Below are positions 1 through 10,849 of a stretch of DNA of 64,000 bases, in pieces. This stretch comes from Heterohyrax brucei (lineage: Eukaryota; Chordata; Mammalia; Hyracoidea; Procaviidae), in assembly GCA_028571685.1 (NCBI GenBank), contig CM053142.1, forward strand, positions 124,612,796-124,676,795, given 5' to 3'. Under the pieces are notes generated by a model. It had not been told where the DNA came from, did no database searches, and saw nothing but the letters and a program-made list of their open reading frames with translations. The position numbers and the translations under genes are program-made. Every line of letters begins with the position of its first letter. Positions within the stretch are counted from its first letter, which is position 1.

Positions 1-174
1 CTTTACAGAGGAGCAGGGAGGTGATCTTATAAAGGGATTTACAGTCCCACCCTAATCCTTTAACATACAGCAGAGGAAAACCACAAAATGGAGGACAGTC
101 ACAAGATACTGGGAATCACAGCCCAGCCACACGGCTATACATATTTTTGGGGGGACACAATTTGATCCACGACA
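1..174 (-). mobile_element. MaLR-type LTR, terminal part
   Basis: The segment ends with the family signature aatcacagcccagccac, then gggggacacaatttgatcc, then gaca. The same block closes the copies ending at 10186 and 21210. The rest of the element lies before the window. Confidence 0.6.
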
Positions 175-180
175 TGCCCC

Positions 181-269
181 GAAGGGTTTTTAAGGAGAGG
201 GTGGTGGATTTGAACTGCTGACCTTTTGGTCACTAGTCAAGCCCATAACCCCTGCACCACCAAGGCTCC
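181..269 (-). mobile_element. AfroSINE, head half
   Basis: This is the reverse complement of the tRNA-like head: it ends ccaccaaggctcc and contains tggatttgaactgctgacc (B-box region). The tail half is missing. Confidence 0.75.
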
Positions 270-364
270 ACAGATAATAGTAGATAACAACTACTGTTGT
301 TCCAATGTATTTTCTTGGATGGTTTTTCAATGCCTTGAATTTATTTTTTCTTTTTCTATAGCTG

Positions 365-838
365 CTTTATATTCTTGGTAACTGTTGTAGGCTGGATACC
401 ACAGAAAATCCAGACCAGTGAAGTGTATACAAAATACATAGAGAGAGAGATTTACCTCAAAGAAATGGGTCTTGCAGTTGTGTAGGTTGGTAAGTCCCAA
501 TTCCATGGGTCACGTGTCAGACTGGAGGCGTTCCTGACTCACATGTTTGCAGGTGCTGGTGAACCCCAAACTGGCAGGTCAGGCTCATGTTCCAAGAACC
601 AGAGGTCAGGAAATGATGAGTCAGATGCAGGATCCAATGTATATGAGTTTTGCCGGAACATCCATATGCACTGGCTACAGGCCACACCCCCAAGGAAACT
701 CCCTTTTCAGCTGATGGGCTGCTCACATCAGATCATAAAATAGCGTCTGATTACATCAGATCACAAAATGGAAGATGATCACATCGTTCCATAACGTTCA
801 CTGAAAATCACGGCCCAGACAAGCTGACACACAACCTT
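365..838 (-). mobile_element. Diverged LTR-like repeat
   Basis: The end (aatggaagatgatcacatc ... cacggcccagacaagctgac) is related to the ends of the MaLR-type LTRs at 9691-10186 and 18207-21210. The start (accacagaaaatccagacc) is more diverged. I regard it as an older relative; the subfamily is not assigned. Confidence 0.45.
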
Positions 839-1009
839 AACCATCACAGTAGCATATGGTGAACATTCTAAGTTCCTCTCCTGGAACTGTAACATCTTTA
901 GGGGAGATGCATCTAATGTAAGCCATAACTGTATTTACACTGGGTAGGAGTGAGTTTGGTTATCGCGGATGGGTGCAAAAACAACTACTAATGTGATATT
1001 AACTCGTGC

Positions 1010-1165
1010 TGATCTTCCCTTTCATCCTTCATGACCCAAGACAGTACTCAACACATGTAGAAAACCTCCCCTGCCCCTCACAAGCTCTCAAACGTGCTGT
1101 GCTGATTTTCCACAGCATGCTTCTCCTCTCTGTATTACTGCGCTGTCTCACAGGAACGTCACGCA
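1010..1165 (+). repeat. L2-like 3'-end fragment
   Basis: It contains tcatccttcatgacccaag and, further on, ttttccacagcatgc and ctgtattactgcgctgtctcac, the order typical of L2/CR1-type LINE 3' ends. A parallel copy occurs at 2795-3175. The divergence is high. Confidence 0.45.
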
Positions 1166-1514
1166 TCTAGTTTTTTGCTTCCTTTATTACATAAGAAGCT
1201 TCCTATTGATTCCACACCTCCTGGGATATATGGGATAGTTCAGTAAAGTCTGCAGAATTAATAGATAAAAATCCAATGTCCAGTCAGAGCCACTGAGAAC
1301 CACTATCACAGTCGCAGCTTTGGTCCTTTGGCAAGCCCCTGTGCTTCTGACCTTAATATACAGGCACTGGGATGCCTTAAGCAAGCATTTTCAAAGGCTC
1401 AAATCCAAATCGCATGGAGAGGCCAAAAAGGGAAACAGGTACTTCCAGCTAAGATAGGAAATAAATTGGTATATGAGGATTACCTATTGCCATTCAGTCA
1501 ATTTTTAATTCACG

Positions 1515-1677
1515 GTTACCCTACAGGACCAAGTGGGACTCTCCAACAGGCTTTCCAAGGCTGTCATCTTTATAGAAGCAGATTGCCATGTTTGTTCTTC
1601 TGCACAGTGTCTGGTAGGCTTGACCGCCACCCTTTTCGTAAGCAGCCAAGTGCTTCATCACGGCATCACCAGGGCCC
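1515..1677 (-). mobile_element. Diverged AfroSINE
   Basis: It carries the internal segment of the SINE (tttatagaagcagattgcca) and ends at catcaccagggccc, the reverse complement of the tRNA-like head. It is strongly mutated. Confidence 0.55.
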
Positions 1678-1762
1678 ATATATGAGAATAGGAGTCTCGG
1701 AAATGTTATTTATAGTAGCATAGAATCCATAATTAGTGGATACATATTCTCTAGATAAGATT

Positions 1763-1923
1763 CAAAAACCAAATTCACTGCCATTGAGTCAAGTCCGACT
1801 CACAGTGACCTTATGGGACCAAGGAGAATTTTTCCATAATTTCCAAGGAGCGCCTGGTGGATTTAAACTGCCAGACCTTTGGTTAGCAGGCCCAGCACTT
1901 AACCACTATGCCACCAGATTTTC
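1763..1923 (-). mobile_element. AfroSINE with target-site duplication
   Basis: This is a complete short-form AfroSINE, running from the tail (caaattcactgccattgag) to the head (accactatgccaccag). It is flanked by a 12-bp duplication, ctagataagatt (1751-1762) and ctaggtaagatt (1924-1935), with one mismatch. Confidence 0.88.
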
Positions 1924-1935
1924 CTAGGTAAGATT

Positions 1936-2790
1936 AGCACCATTATATCTTCATAGGGAAAACTAGAGCTGCTAAGAAAATATACAGCTTATGTTGTTGA
2001 TTAAAGTGAGACACAGGAAATAGTTTTCTTCTTTTTTTCCTCTTTTCTTTAACTGAGGGCAGCAGTGAATTCTGCCACTATAATCCTGATACTCAACAAT
2101 GAGCAGTTTAGAGGGAGGAGGAGGAAGAGATTTAGAGGCTAAAGAACTGAGCAAGAGAGGCATCGCTGAGTGTCCAGGGAGGGAGCTGCCTAGTGAGCAA
2201 GTGAATGCAAGGAACGGAGCTGCTTTTCGAGGTGACAGACGAGTTTCCTATGGGCCCGAGGACAGCCCAGCGGGGCAAGACAGGGGCAGGACCGCACTAT
2301 TGTGCTGGATCCTGGAAGCGCTGCTGGTTGGCTGCCAGCTTGTCTATCCTAAGAGAAAAGCCACACCAGTGTTCCTGCTGGTGATCTGAGGAGGTGGAAC
2401 TCAGTATTCCAAGTTTTATGACACATGTCATATCAGCAGAGTTGGATTATTTTAAGCTTAAAATAATTATACTGGGATTCAGAGTTTCATCCTCATCTAT
2501 GGTTTTTGGCTTGCCCTTCTATTATTATGGCAAAAATCAGATGAGCTTAAGGAAACATTATTTTTCATTGAAGGAAACTTAGAACAGATCCCTAACTACT
2601 AGTGTTTCTTTGTAAGGGAGACTTCTGGCACCGCGTAAAAGATTTAAGTTGCACCAAGAGCAGAGATGCAGCTTAAATGTATACATCTAGGATGCTCGTT
2701 GGTCATAAATTACACAGGATGGGGTAGCTCAGTTCCTCTCTCTTCACTCCTCTCCTTTATGATCTGTATTCTAACCATGACTAGAATGAG
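1936..2790. other. Intergenic, nothing recognised
   Basis: I see no repeat family, RNA gene or coding exon here. The 96-codon plus-strand ORF at 2099-2389 has no recognisable domain. Confidence 0.4.
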
Positions 2791-2794
2791 TTTT

Positions 2795-3200
2795 GTCCCT
2801 CTCTCCCTGACCAATTCCTCCTCATCCTTCATGACCCATGGCAGCAGTCAAGACATGTGGAAAGCCTTCCCTGATGGCTGACCAGCTGCCCTCAAGTTAC
2901 TTCCATCTCACGATGAGGTGTGTGTGTGTCAGAGTAGAACTGCATTCCACAGGTTGATTGTTTCTGGAAGTAGATTGCCAGGCCCTTTCCCCAAAGTGCC
3001 ACTTGGTGGATGTTAACCTCCAACCTTTGGGTTAGCAGTCAAGCACATTAACCATGTGGACCACACACAGACTCCTCCCCGACCCTCACAGGCCCTTCAC
3101 CACTCAGTCTGAATTTCCACAGCACTGGAGTCATACCTCTGTTACTGTGCTGCTCTCAGGTGTGTACGTCCCACAGCTGCGGAGTGGACACGGGATCTCT
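2795..3200 (+). repeat. L2-like 3' end interrupted by an AfroSINE
   Basis: The left part has ctcatccttcatgacccatg. The right part has tttccacagcactggagtc and then ctctgttactgtgctgctc. The two are split by a SINE at 2926-3058. Confidence 0.45.
2926..3058 (-). mobile_element. AfroSINE within L2-like sequence
   Basis: It contains agtagaactgcattccacag, then ggaagtagattgccaggcc, then the head region gttagcagtcaagcacatt, all in reverse-complement order. The head end is degraded. Confidence 0.7.
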
Positions 3201-4480
3201 GTGGTATGTGCACATGCCCTGGCCTGTGGCTCAAACGAGTCCCCACTTCAGGCCTCCAAATCCATTTTTTTTGTTCTGTGAGATAACCCTTACCTTCCCC
3301 TTTACATTGCTTTTGTAACAGGACCAGCTGGGCCACCTTTGTTTCCACTCAAGCTGCATTTGACAAAGGACTCCTCAGCAATGACTGGCAGGCCTCATCC
3401 CCTACAGAGCAATTCCACTCAGCAGGATAGGATCTGGCCACCTTGATAGATGGCAGGACAATTACTGGTCACCTTCTATACTCGCTTCAAAGGTTCCTGT
3501 AGCCTGGCAGTGAATGAAATGCACAACCTTCTGATTCAATGACATTTAAGCAACCACTCATCAGTTCAGGCAGCAAAATAAATTGGTACTCATCTGCTCA
3601 CAGTCTATTTTTCCGGTTAGAGCTATAAATAAAAGAAATGATTGCACCACCGCACGTGTGTCGCCAACCTGCCCCCTCTCCAAGCAATCATGTTCTCCTG
3701 CTCTCTCTCTGGCTTTGTTCTGGTCCCTCAAAGGAACAGAGTGTTAAGGATTATATGTGGAGGCTACCCTTCACACACACAAATAAATATAACAAATGAA
3801 TTGGTGTCCATTTAAATGATGTACCTACCTCTGCTCAATCTGTTATTCTTTCGTATGCAAATACTTTCCACTAAACAGTATAACTCCTTCAATATTCTTA
3901 TTTAGTCCCTTTTATTCCTGGTACTAAGTTGCATCATTCAGTGGTGACATTAAGTGACAGTTACTACAGTAACACAGAGTAATGATCTTGTGAAGTATGC
4001 CACACTGGTGTACTTATCCAATAGTTTCTGTTTTATAAACACTTGTTATGATGTCTGAAGACAACTCAACAGGCAAGAAATCTTTTTCCCCACAGAAATG
4101 ATTGTTATATACATTTTCAAAAGGATGACCTAATGCTTACTTGCCCCATGCTTCCTCCAAATTCTTTCCCTTCAAAACCTTAAGTGTTGCATATTTCCCC
4201 AAAATTCAAACATTAAAAATAAAAATAAGAAAACACCCTTCCTGCTGTCTTTCCCACCTCTGAGGCACTGATGTCCTTGGTCTGTACAAACACGATGGAA
4301 AACAAAATAGCAACCAGTCTAACCAAGTGATCTTCACCCTCTTTCAAACTAAAATTGCCTTATGCTAGCACATTCTGTCCAACTTCCCCACTTTTTTAAG
4401 CAGTAAATTATTCTTTCGGTTTCTGCGCAAAGCTAAACCTTTGCCAAACCCAAACCGACTCTACATCGAGGCTGTTGTCA
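3200..4480. other. Intergenic, mostly unique
   Basis: No repeat family, coding exon or RNA gene was recognised. The absence of obvious transposon insertions next to the CpG island could mean functional constraint, but I cannot test that here. Confidence 0.4.
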
Positions 4481-4720
4481 AGTAGATTTCCATGTCTCGG
4501 TCAAGAGGCTCCTCCGGGCTCCGCTCTAAATTAATAAGGCCAATCAGAAATGTACAAAGCCTGAGATAACCAATCATTCTTCTGGAGGCTTTTTGCCATC
4601 TTCTCTGCAGTCAGATAAATCACGTTAAAGCTATTACGCCAACAACCATAAATTAGGGTGCCTGGCGGTCCCTTCCTTCTCGAGGACATCATTTCAGACT
4701 AAGATTATTTAAGTGGTTTG
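4480..4720 (+). promoter_or_regulatory. Promoter-like block: two CCAAT boxes and a TATA-like site
   Basis: Two CCAAT boxes sit exactly 30 bp apart (4540-4544 and 4570-4574, same orientation). A TATTTAAG element follows at 4706-4713, directly before the CpG island. The order CCAAT, CCAAT, TATA-like, GC-rich start region is what an NF-Y-type promoter looks like on the plus strand. No downstream exon with a recognisable product was found, so the transcript is unknown. Confidence 0.4.
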
Positions 4721-5290
4721 GCGCCCTCCTCCCCCGACCCCCAGAGCCGGGGCACTGGCGCCCCACTCGGGTCCTAGAGTGAGGGAGGGCAGGGCAGCCA
4801 GGCCGGGGGAGGGGCGGGTACGGGGGTGGTGTTGTTTGTACCAAATACCGGAGACGGACCCGCCCCGCCTCCCCCGCGAATTTGCTTGTCGGCTGCGCCC
4901 AGCTGTTAGACCTCGCCGCGCGGAGATTGCCTCTGTCCCCTAGGTGCGTGGGCTCCATCTGCTCCGCTGGACTGGCTATTTACAGCCGAGGTTGGCCCAG
5001 TGATGGCTGGGATGGAAAACTCATTTCTCAGCCCGGCCTTTATTTACACTCTTATTAAAGAGCCTTTCACTCACGGTGGAACGGCAGCGAGTGGCTGCGG
5101 CGCGCGCTTGGCCCCGCGCCAGGCAGCGAAATGGGCCCCGGGTGAGCGCCGGGCCCTCGTGCGCCGCCGCCACCGCGGCTCCGAGGCCAGAGCGGGTCGC
5201 CCGGGCTGGGGACAAGGGCGCGCAGCCACCTTGGCGCCCGGTGCTGCGGCGGGGCGCGAACCTCATCATTTCATCACACTGAGAAAGTTC
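4711..5290. promoter_or_regulatory. CpG island, core segment
   Basis: This is a dense run of CpG and GC boxes (for example ggggcggg near 4811, and repeated gcgc/ccgcc at 5095-5260) in otherwise AT-rich, CpG-poor DNA. A canonical G-quadruplex motif with four G-runs lies at 4805-4826. CpG retention implies germline hypomethylation and therefore promoter or enhancer use. It lies about 17 kb beyond the PPM1H 3' end. Confidence 0.75.
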
Positions 5291-5454
5291 AGTTGCCTTG
5301 CGTTCCTCTCAGTGTGGGCCGCTTCCCAGCTTACCCGCTGCTCCTCCCTCCCGCACCTTTCTGGTCGGGTCACACTTGGTAAACGTTGCGTGTGAGAAAA
5401 GTGGAGGGCGCAAACGGCGAATGGCTGTGCTAGAAGGGAGGGCTGGTGTCTGGA

Positions 5455-5605
5455 ACCCATCCAGAGACGCCGCCAAGACAGGCCTGGTGATCGGATTCCA
5501 AAAGGTCAGAGCCTTGGAAACCACATGGCGCAGTTCTACTCTGACATACAGGGTCGCCAAGAGTCGGAATGAACTCCAGGGCAACAGCAGCAACAAAAAC
5601 AACAG
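5455..5605 (+). mobile_element. AfroSINE tail portion inside the CpG island
   Basis: It includes gcagttctactctgacatac, the core gggtcgccaagagtcggaat, and an (ACA/GCA)-rich 3' tail (aacagcagcaacaaaaacaa). The tail resembles the RTE-type short-repeat ending. It splits the island in two. Confidence 0.65.
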
Positions 5606-5639
5606 AGAAGAATGCGCTTTGACCTCCACCTAAAGCCCT

Positions 5640-5930
5640 AGATGAGGATCTCACACGGCTGCAGACGCACCTTGGAAAGAAAACGTCTATCTAACACCCT
5701 CCCGCAAGAGGCAGCACTCCCCTCCCCCGCCAGACCCCTTTCCTTCGGCGAACCACTTGGCCGGGAAGGGCCTGCGCGCCGGCCCCGCCCCGCCTGCCTG
5801 GTGCCGCCGCTGGGATCCGGCCGGCACCGGCTCTGCAGTAAGCGCTCCTGGGAGGCCAAGTTCCCGGCTGTTCTTTCTGTTGGCACCGCCTCAGACCGGA
5901 GCAGAGCCGCGTGTGTGCGTGAGAGCTTGC
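5640..5930. promoter_or_regulatory. CpG island, second segment
   Basis: A second CpG-rich stretch (strongest at 5755-5900) is separated from the core by an AfroSINE-derived insert at about 5455-5605. It was probably one island before the insertion. Long ORFs here (121 codons plus, 246 codons minus) are expected by chance in CG-rich DNA and show no domain I recognise. Confidence 0.6.
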
Positions 5931-5999
5931 ATGTCCTGAGATCCTCCAGCGGCCTCAGCACATCTGGGGCTCCTAAACTTGACGAATTGGATGGCGGAG

Positions 6000-7465
6000 A
6001 GCCGTAAAACCGGGTCAGCTGTTTAGAGACGGTGATTGGTGTTCTTGATGGCTGACCCAGCCTGAGAATAAAGTAAAACGAACACTGGGCTGTCTCCCTC
6101 TGACTCCTGTGGAAAAACAGTCTTGTAAACCTGAGGCGATCTGCTTTCCTAAAAGAGGCAAAGGAAAGAGGCAGGGGTGGAGCGGCGTGAACCGAGGGGG
6201 GGTGGCTGTTGAGAAGCTTTTTTGGGCTCTTCCCTCTGCTTTGGAAATCCACGTTTGTTTCTTGTTGCCTATCTTTAATCTCCTCCCTAGTTTCCTCAGT
6301 CTCTGGGGCAGCAGGTAGTATCTTCCATTCCTTTCTTCTCCATGTGGTCCTTGTTGGTTTAACAAGCTCTCTATGCATTTCTTTATCATGCGCCCATCTG
6401 GTGACATCTCTCTTCCCCCCTTCCTACCCAGAAAAGCGATTCCTCTTCTGCTCTCCAACTCTCAAGAAGACAGAGGTTCCCGGGCTGTGGAAAATTCCAC
6501 TGTCTAAAATCCTGGTTCCTTTGTTTGACGTCTTCCGTGGCTTTGCATTAAAATCCTGGTTCCTTTACTTGATCCATTTGGTAGCTTTGCATTAAAATCT
6601 TGGTTTCCCTCTGTTAGCTACTGACCAACACTATAGAAAATTGGCAGAAATAGGTTTACATACCATGGTGACACTCAGGATAACCTTATAGCTCTTCAAC
6701 TATACATACTAACTTCCTCACCTCTGGGTGGGGTTTCACTTCCATGTTCTGAACGTTCAACGCGTGCAGTTATATGTAAATCTCATTGAGTCTCCATAAT
6801 ATGATTAAGAGCGTTGCTGATGTAACTTGAGTGAAATCCCTGCTTGTAAATGTCTTAAAAGTAACCTTCCCCTTCGCTGAGCAGTCCTGATTGCCTCTTT
6901 CCTTGCACAGCAAACTAAAGGCACCTTTCCACTCTCCCACCTTGGTCTCTCGTTGACTAGCTGAGATGAATTGCACTGAACAGAACCTAGGCTTTCTACC
7001 TGGCAATGTCCTTTCTGTCCTTTCCCTCAGAAATGGCCCCCTTTTGCCATTCCTGACAGCTCAGGGACAGTCACTCTCCTGCACAGCCCCTGGGACCTCT
7101 GGACTGGGGCAACCCCAGGAAGGTGACATCGAAGCTTAACTATCCTACTAAGGAACCAGCCCTGCAGTCCCCCCAGAACTGCTCTCTGGTGAGAGGAATG
7201 AAGGCAGCCTGCTCACTACTTCTCTTTGGCCCTCCTCACTTCTCTATTCCTTGGGAACTTTTTCCCTAGGGATAGCTTTGCCCTGGAACAACTTTCTTTT
7301 TATGGTTCAGGTGATCTCTTGTGAGGAAGAATCGACTACCCAGTAAAATCCTCTGATAGTTTTATTTTTACTCCTTTTGTTTATTTTTCAGTGTTCTGTG
7401 TGTTATTTCCAGATAAAATGCAGACCATCCAGTTTAAAGTTGAATTTCATGTAAACAGGAAATAA
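6000..7465. other. Intergenic, nothing recognised
   Basis: Mostly unique-looking sequence. A short direct repeat, attaaaatcctggttccttt and variants (6505-6605), occurs about three times in tandem-like spacing. There is no coding evidence. Confidence 0.4.
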
Positions 7466-7476
7466 TTTTTTAATGT

Positions 7477-7618
7477 AAGAATGTCCCTGGTGGTGCAGTG
7501 GTTAAGTGTCTCGTTGCTACCAGGAGATCGGTAGTTTGAGTTCACAAGCTGCTTCTTGGAAATCCAATGTGCTAGTTCTACTCTGTCAATTTAAATCAAC
7601 TCAATGACAACAGGTTGT
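7477..7618 (+). mobile_element. AfroSINE with target-site duplication
   Basis: The head reads ccctggtggtgcagtggtta and the tail aaatcaactcaatgacaaca. It is flanked by an 11-bp duplication, ttttttaatgt, at 7466-7476 and 7619-7629. Confidence 0.85.
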
Positions 7619-7789
7619 TTTTTTAATGTTCCAAATATTAAATGGGACATATTTATGTTGAAAACTTACCGTTTACCTGAAATTCAAATTTAAGTTCATA
7701 TCCCATATGTGTGTATACATGCATATATAATTTTATTTTGTTGTTGTATCTGACAGCATTAGTTCATGGGCGTGTGTCCTCGATATCTT

Positions 7790-7962
7790 GACACAGTGAT
7801 TCTCACATCGGGGACACCTGGGGAACATTTTAAAAATACAGATGGCTGGGTCCGGCCCTGGGGGCTTCTGATTTAATTGGTCTGAGGTGGGGCCTTGTTG
7901 ACAGGAGGTTTTTTGATGTTCTCAGGTGATTTCAATGTGCAGCCAGACTATGGAACTCCTGC
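7790..7962 (+). mobile_element. MER5A-like non-autonomous hAT element
   Basis: It starts acagtgattctcacatcggg, continues with cacctggggaacattttaaa, and ends caggtgatttcaatgtgcag. The two ends are imperfect inverted repeats, as in MER5A. Confidence 0.7.
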
Positions 7963-8003
7963 AGGAACAGATTGCATTAATTAATTAAATGGTCATGGCT
8001 ACT

Positions 8004-8075
8004 GCATTGTTAGATTCAGGCTCCCACAGGGTTCCCATGAGTTGGAACTGACTTGACAGCAGAGTCTGGTTTAGT
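8004..8075 (+). mobile_element. AfroSINE tail fragment
   Basis: Only the 3' end is kept: acagggttcccatgagttgg, then actgacttgacagcagagtc. Confidence 0.6.
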
Positions 8076-8219
8076 TTTAAGCTGCAATTCTTGGGGTTTT
8101 GTTTTGCTAAAAAAAGATATCGTCTCATCACTCTCCTCATTGCTGAACCCAGAGGCCAAGATCAAGGAGATCATCGAAAAGTGACCCATTGGTATGTGAA
8201 ATGTTCTTCTGATTTTAGG

Positions 8220-8262
8220 TCAACCAAACCAATTGCCATCGAGTCAATTCCAAGAAGTCCAT
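8220..8262 (-). mobile_element. AfroSINE tail fragment
   Basis: accaaaccaattgccatcga followed by gtcaattcc is the reverse-complement tail of the SINE. The rest is not visible. Confidence 0.55.
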
Positions 8263-8984
8263 AAACAAAGATGTCAAGAGCTCTAATAGCGATATGACTG
8301 CAGCACATGACTCTGCATCTCAATCCTTCAGGATCTGTAATAAATAATGCAGCTGAGTAGCTGTTTATTACAGGTCAGTGCTCAAGAATATAGGATCTGT
8401 TTGAAGCACACTTCTAGTTCTAGAGGCAGTTGAATGTAATTTTGATCAGTTCTCCTAGCCTCATGGGTATCTGTCCTTCAACTATAGTTGACAGTCTGGA
8501 GAGCTAGAACCTACCTGTTGCTTACTTGTTACCGAAAAATTTGTAGAAAGTTTAGGTACTGTGGTTTAATTGCTCTGCAGTGGCAATTTTTTTTTTTTTT
8601 ATGCTGCTTGATTAAGTGCCTTATATTTGAGTCTGGTATTCAGTTTTACCCTACAGATAAAACTTGCCAACATAAGCCTGATAGGAAGTGCTAAGGAGAT
8701 ACTAGAAGAGAGGTCAAGCCAAGCAACAGTCAAAACTAGAGTAAGTGGGAATAACATGCTTATAATAGAAACGGATTTTACAGAAAAATGGTATTGGTGG
8801 GTCAGCAGTTGACATTGCTTTGTTAGCAGATGGCTCAGGAGAAAGTTTAGGGATGGGAGTTTGGTGAGGAAAGCTTTTGTTAAAAATGCCATCTAAATAA
8901 GTGTGGTGATGGAGGTTTTGTGAATGCTGCCTCTTACAAGTTTCAGGTAACTGGTAAGGTGGAAGAATTGGGTATAGAATATAA

Positions 8985-9100
8985 ACTTTGGATTTGAAAT
9001 TTGGTTTAGCTGCTGCTCGGCTCTGTTTCTTGGCAAACTGCTTAATCTACTGGAACCTGTATTTCCTCATCTGATGAAGTACTTCTGGAATGTTGGAATA
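8985..9100 (+). repeat. MIR fragment
   Basis: The segment has the MIR core order: a Cys/Asp-like loss-of-tRNA portion, then ctcggctctgtttcttggca, then cttaatctactggaacctgt and ttcctcatctgatgaa. It is ancient and diverged. Confidence 0.55.
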
Positions 9101-9690
9101 CAGAGCTATTCCTCCATACAAACAAGGAGAACAAAGGCAAAATGGTTAAAGCCAATTTTTCAGAACTCTGAAAATTAATTGGCAATAGTCCAAGGAATGT
9201 TTGTTAAATAACAAACAAAAATACCCGAAATGCTGAATCTTGGTAAGAACAGGGAGCTTTGGACATTTTAACATGCTATATTTGTTTCGCCGTCTCTCCA
9301 CATCATTGGATCCATGGTAACCTTGAATACCAGTAGCCTCACAATCATGGTAGTTCTGAAAACCAGTAGCCTAGCAGTCACTAGAGAAGGCAGAAGAAGT
9401 TTGTAGCCTTCTAAAAAGCCCCCTTCCTCAAGACTCATCACTATTTGATATACCTTATGGCTGCCTGCAGAGTTCCCATTCTCAGGACCAGTACTCATCT
9501 GAATGCTCTGTGTAAACAACCTATCACCAGAGCATTAGCTGAACTTACCACTAGGGCATGGTGTAATGAAAACAATCAGTCAGTGACAACTGTTTAGCAC
9601 TGCAGCTGCCTGAGGTGGTGATACCATTTGAGACTAACAAGACTGTTATGAATTGAGTTTCCCAAAAGATACAGTTACATTCTCACCCCT

Positions 9691-10186
9691 TGTCTTAGTC
9701 ATCTACTGCTGCTTTTACAGAAATATCACAAGTAGATGGCTTTAAGAAGATAAATTTTGTTTTGTCACAGCCCAGTGGGTAAAAAGTCCAAATTTAGAGT
9801 GTCAGCTCCAGGGGAAAGCTTTCTTTGCTGGCTCTGGAGGAGGGTCCTTGTCATCAGTCTTCTCCTGGACTGGAAGCTTCTGAGACACAGGGACCTTGGT
9901 TCTTTTCAAAGGATGCGTTCAGCAATTGGCTCTGCTTCTTGGTGATGTGGAGTCCCTAGCTCTCTACTTGCTTCCTTTTCTATTATATGTCAAGAGGCTG
10001 CCCTACAGCATAATATAATCCCACACATTGAGTCCTGTCCCATCAACACAACTGCCACTCATCTTCCCTCATTAACATCATAGGGGCAGGATTTACAACA
10101 TAAAGGAACATTATATAATCCTGGGAATCATGGCCCAGCCAAACTACCACAGACATGTTTTGGAGAACACAATTCAATCCATGATA
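9691..10186 (-). mobile_element. Complete solo MaLR-type LTR with 5-bp duplication
   Basis: A 496-bp solo LTR in antisense orientation. The plus strand starts tgtcttagtcatctactgct and ends tggagaacacaattcaatcc + atgata. It is flanked by the 5-bp duplication cccct (9686-9690 and 10187-10191), the size typical of ERVL/MaLR insertions. No internal retroviral sequence accompanies it. It belongs to the same family as 18207-21210 and 35274-35792. Confidence 0.8.
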
Positions 10187-10849
10187 CCCCTATACGTGTG
10201 AACGTAAATTTGCTTGGGGAAATAGGGTTTTCCTTTATAGATCTTATCACTTAGAACCTACTAGGGTAGGTTCTAATCCTATATGACTCCTGTCTTTTAA
10301 AAGAGGACAGATAGGGAAACAGACTCACACATGGGGGTAAGAGAGCAAGTGAGGATCTGTCTACAAGTCAACAGACTCCAAGGAACACTAGGTAGGAGCT
10401 AGAGAAGTTGAAGGCAACAAAGAAGGATTTTCTATGAGAGTTGACAGACAGCACAGCCCTAACTAAAATGCTGAAAAAGGAAAAACTGGGGAATGAAATG
10501 TCAAGAGGGCTTTGAAAAGCTGTGACAGATTACTGGGGAACTAGAAGTTGTGCATGTGGAACAAAGTGCATAAACCCAGGAAAGACCTGAGAAAGCACTA
10601 ATCTCTCATCTCTGACCTTAAGGTACTGCAAAAGGAGGAGGTGAAGGCTAAGGCAGAGTTGTAAATTGCCTACTGAAATATTGAAGATGTACTCCAATAC
10701 AGAAAGCTACTTGGCAAAAGCTGAGAGACTTATTTGGTCAAGGCACTTAAGGAAATCTTCATTCAATCATTATCTGTTCACTAAGTGAACTGAGCAGAGA
10801 CTTCAGTGGCCACACATGACAAAGAATACAGATTCAATTTTAAAAAGTC

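Noticed and set aside
4400..6000. let-7i microRNA expected near PPM1H
   Set aside because: I looked for the let-7i hairpin (gaggtagtagtttgtgctg) on both strands around the CpG island and did not find it. By synteny it probably lies before the window start.
8100..8192. Short protein-like frame ending PEAKIKEIIEK and a stop
   Set aside because: It looks like the C-terminus of a retrocopied gene, but I could not name a source and the match is too short to call.
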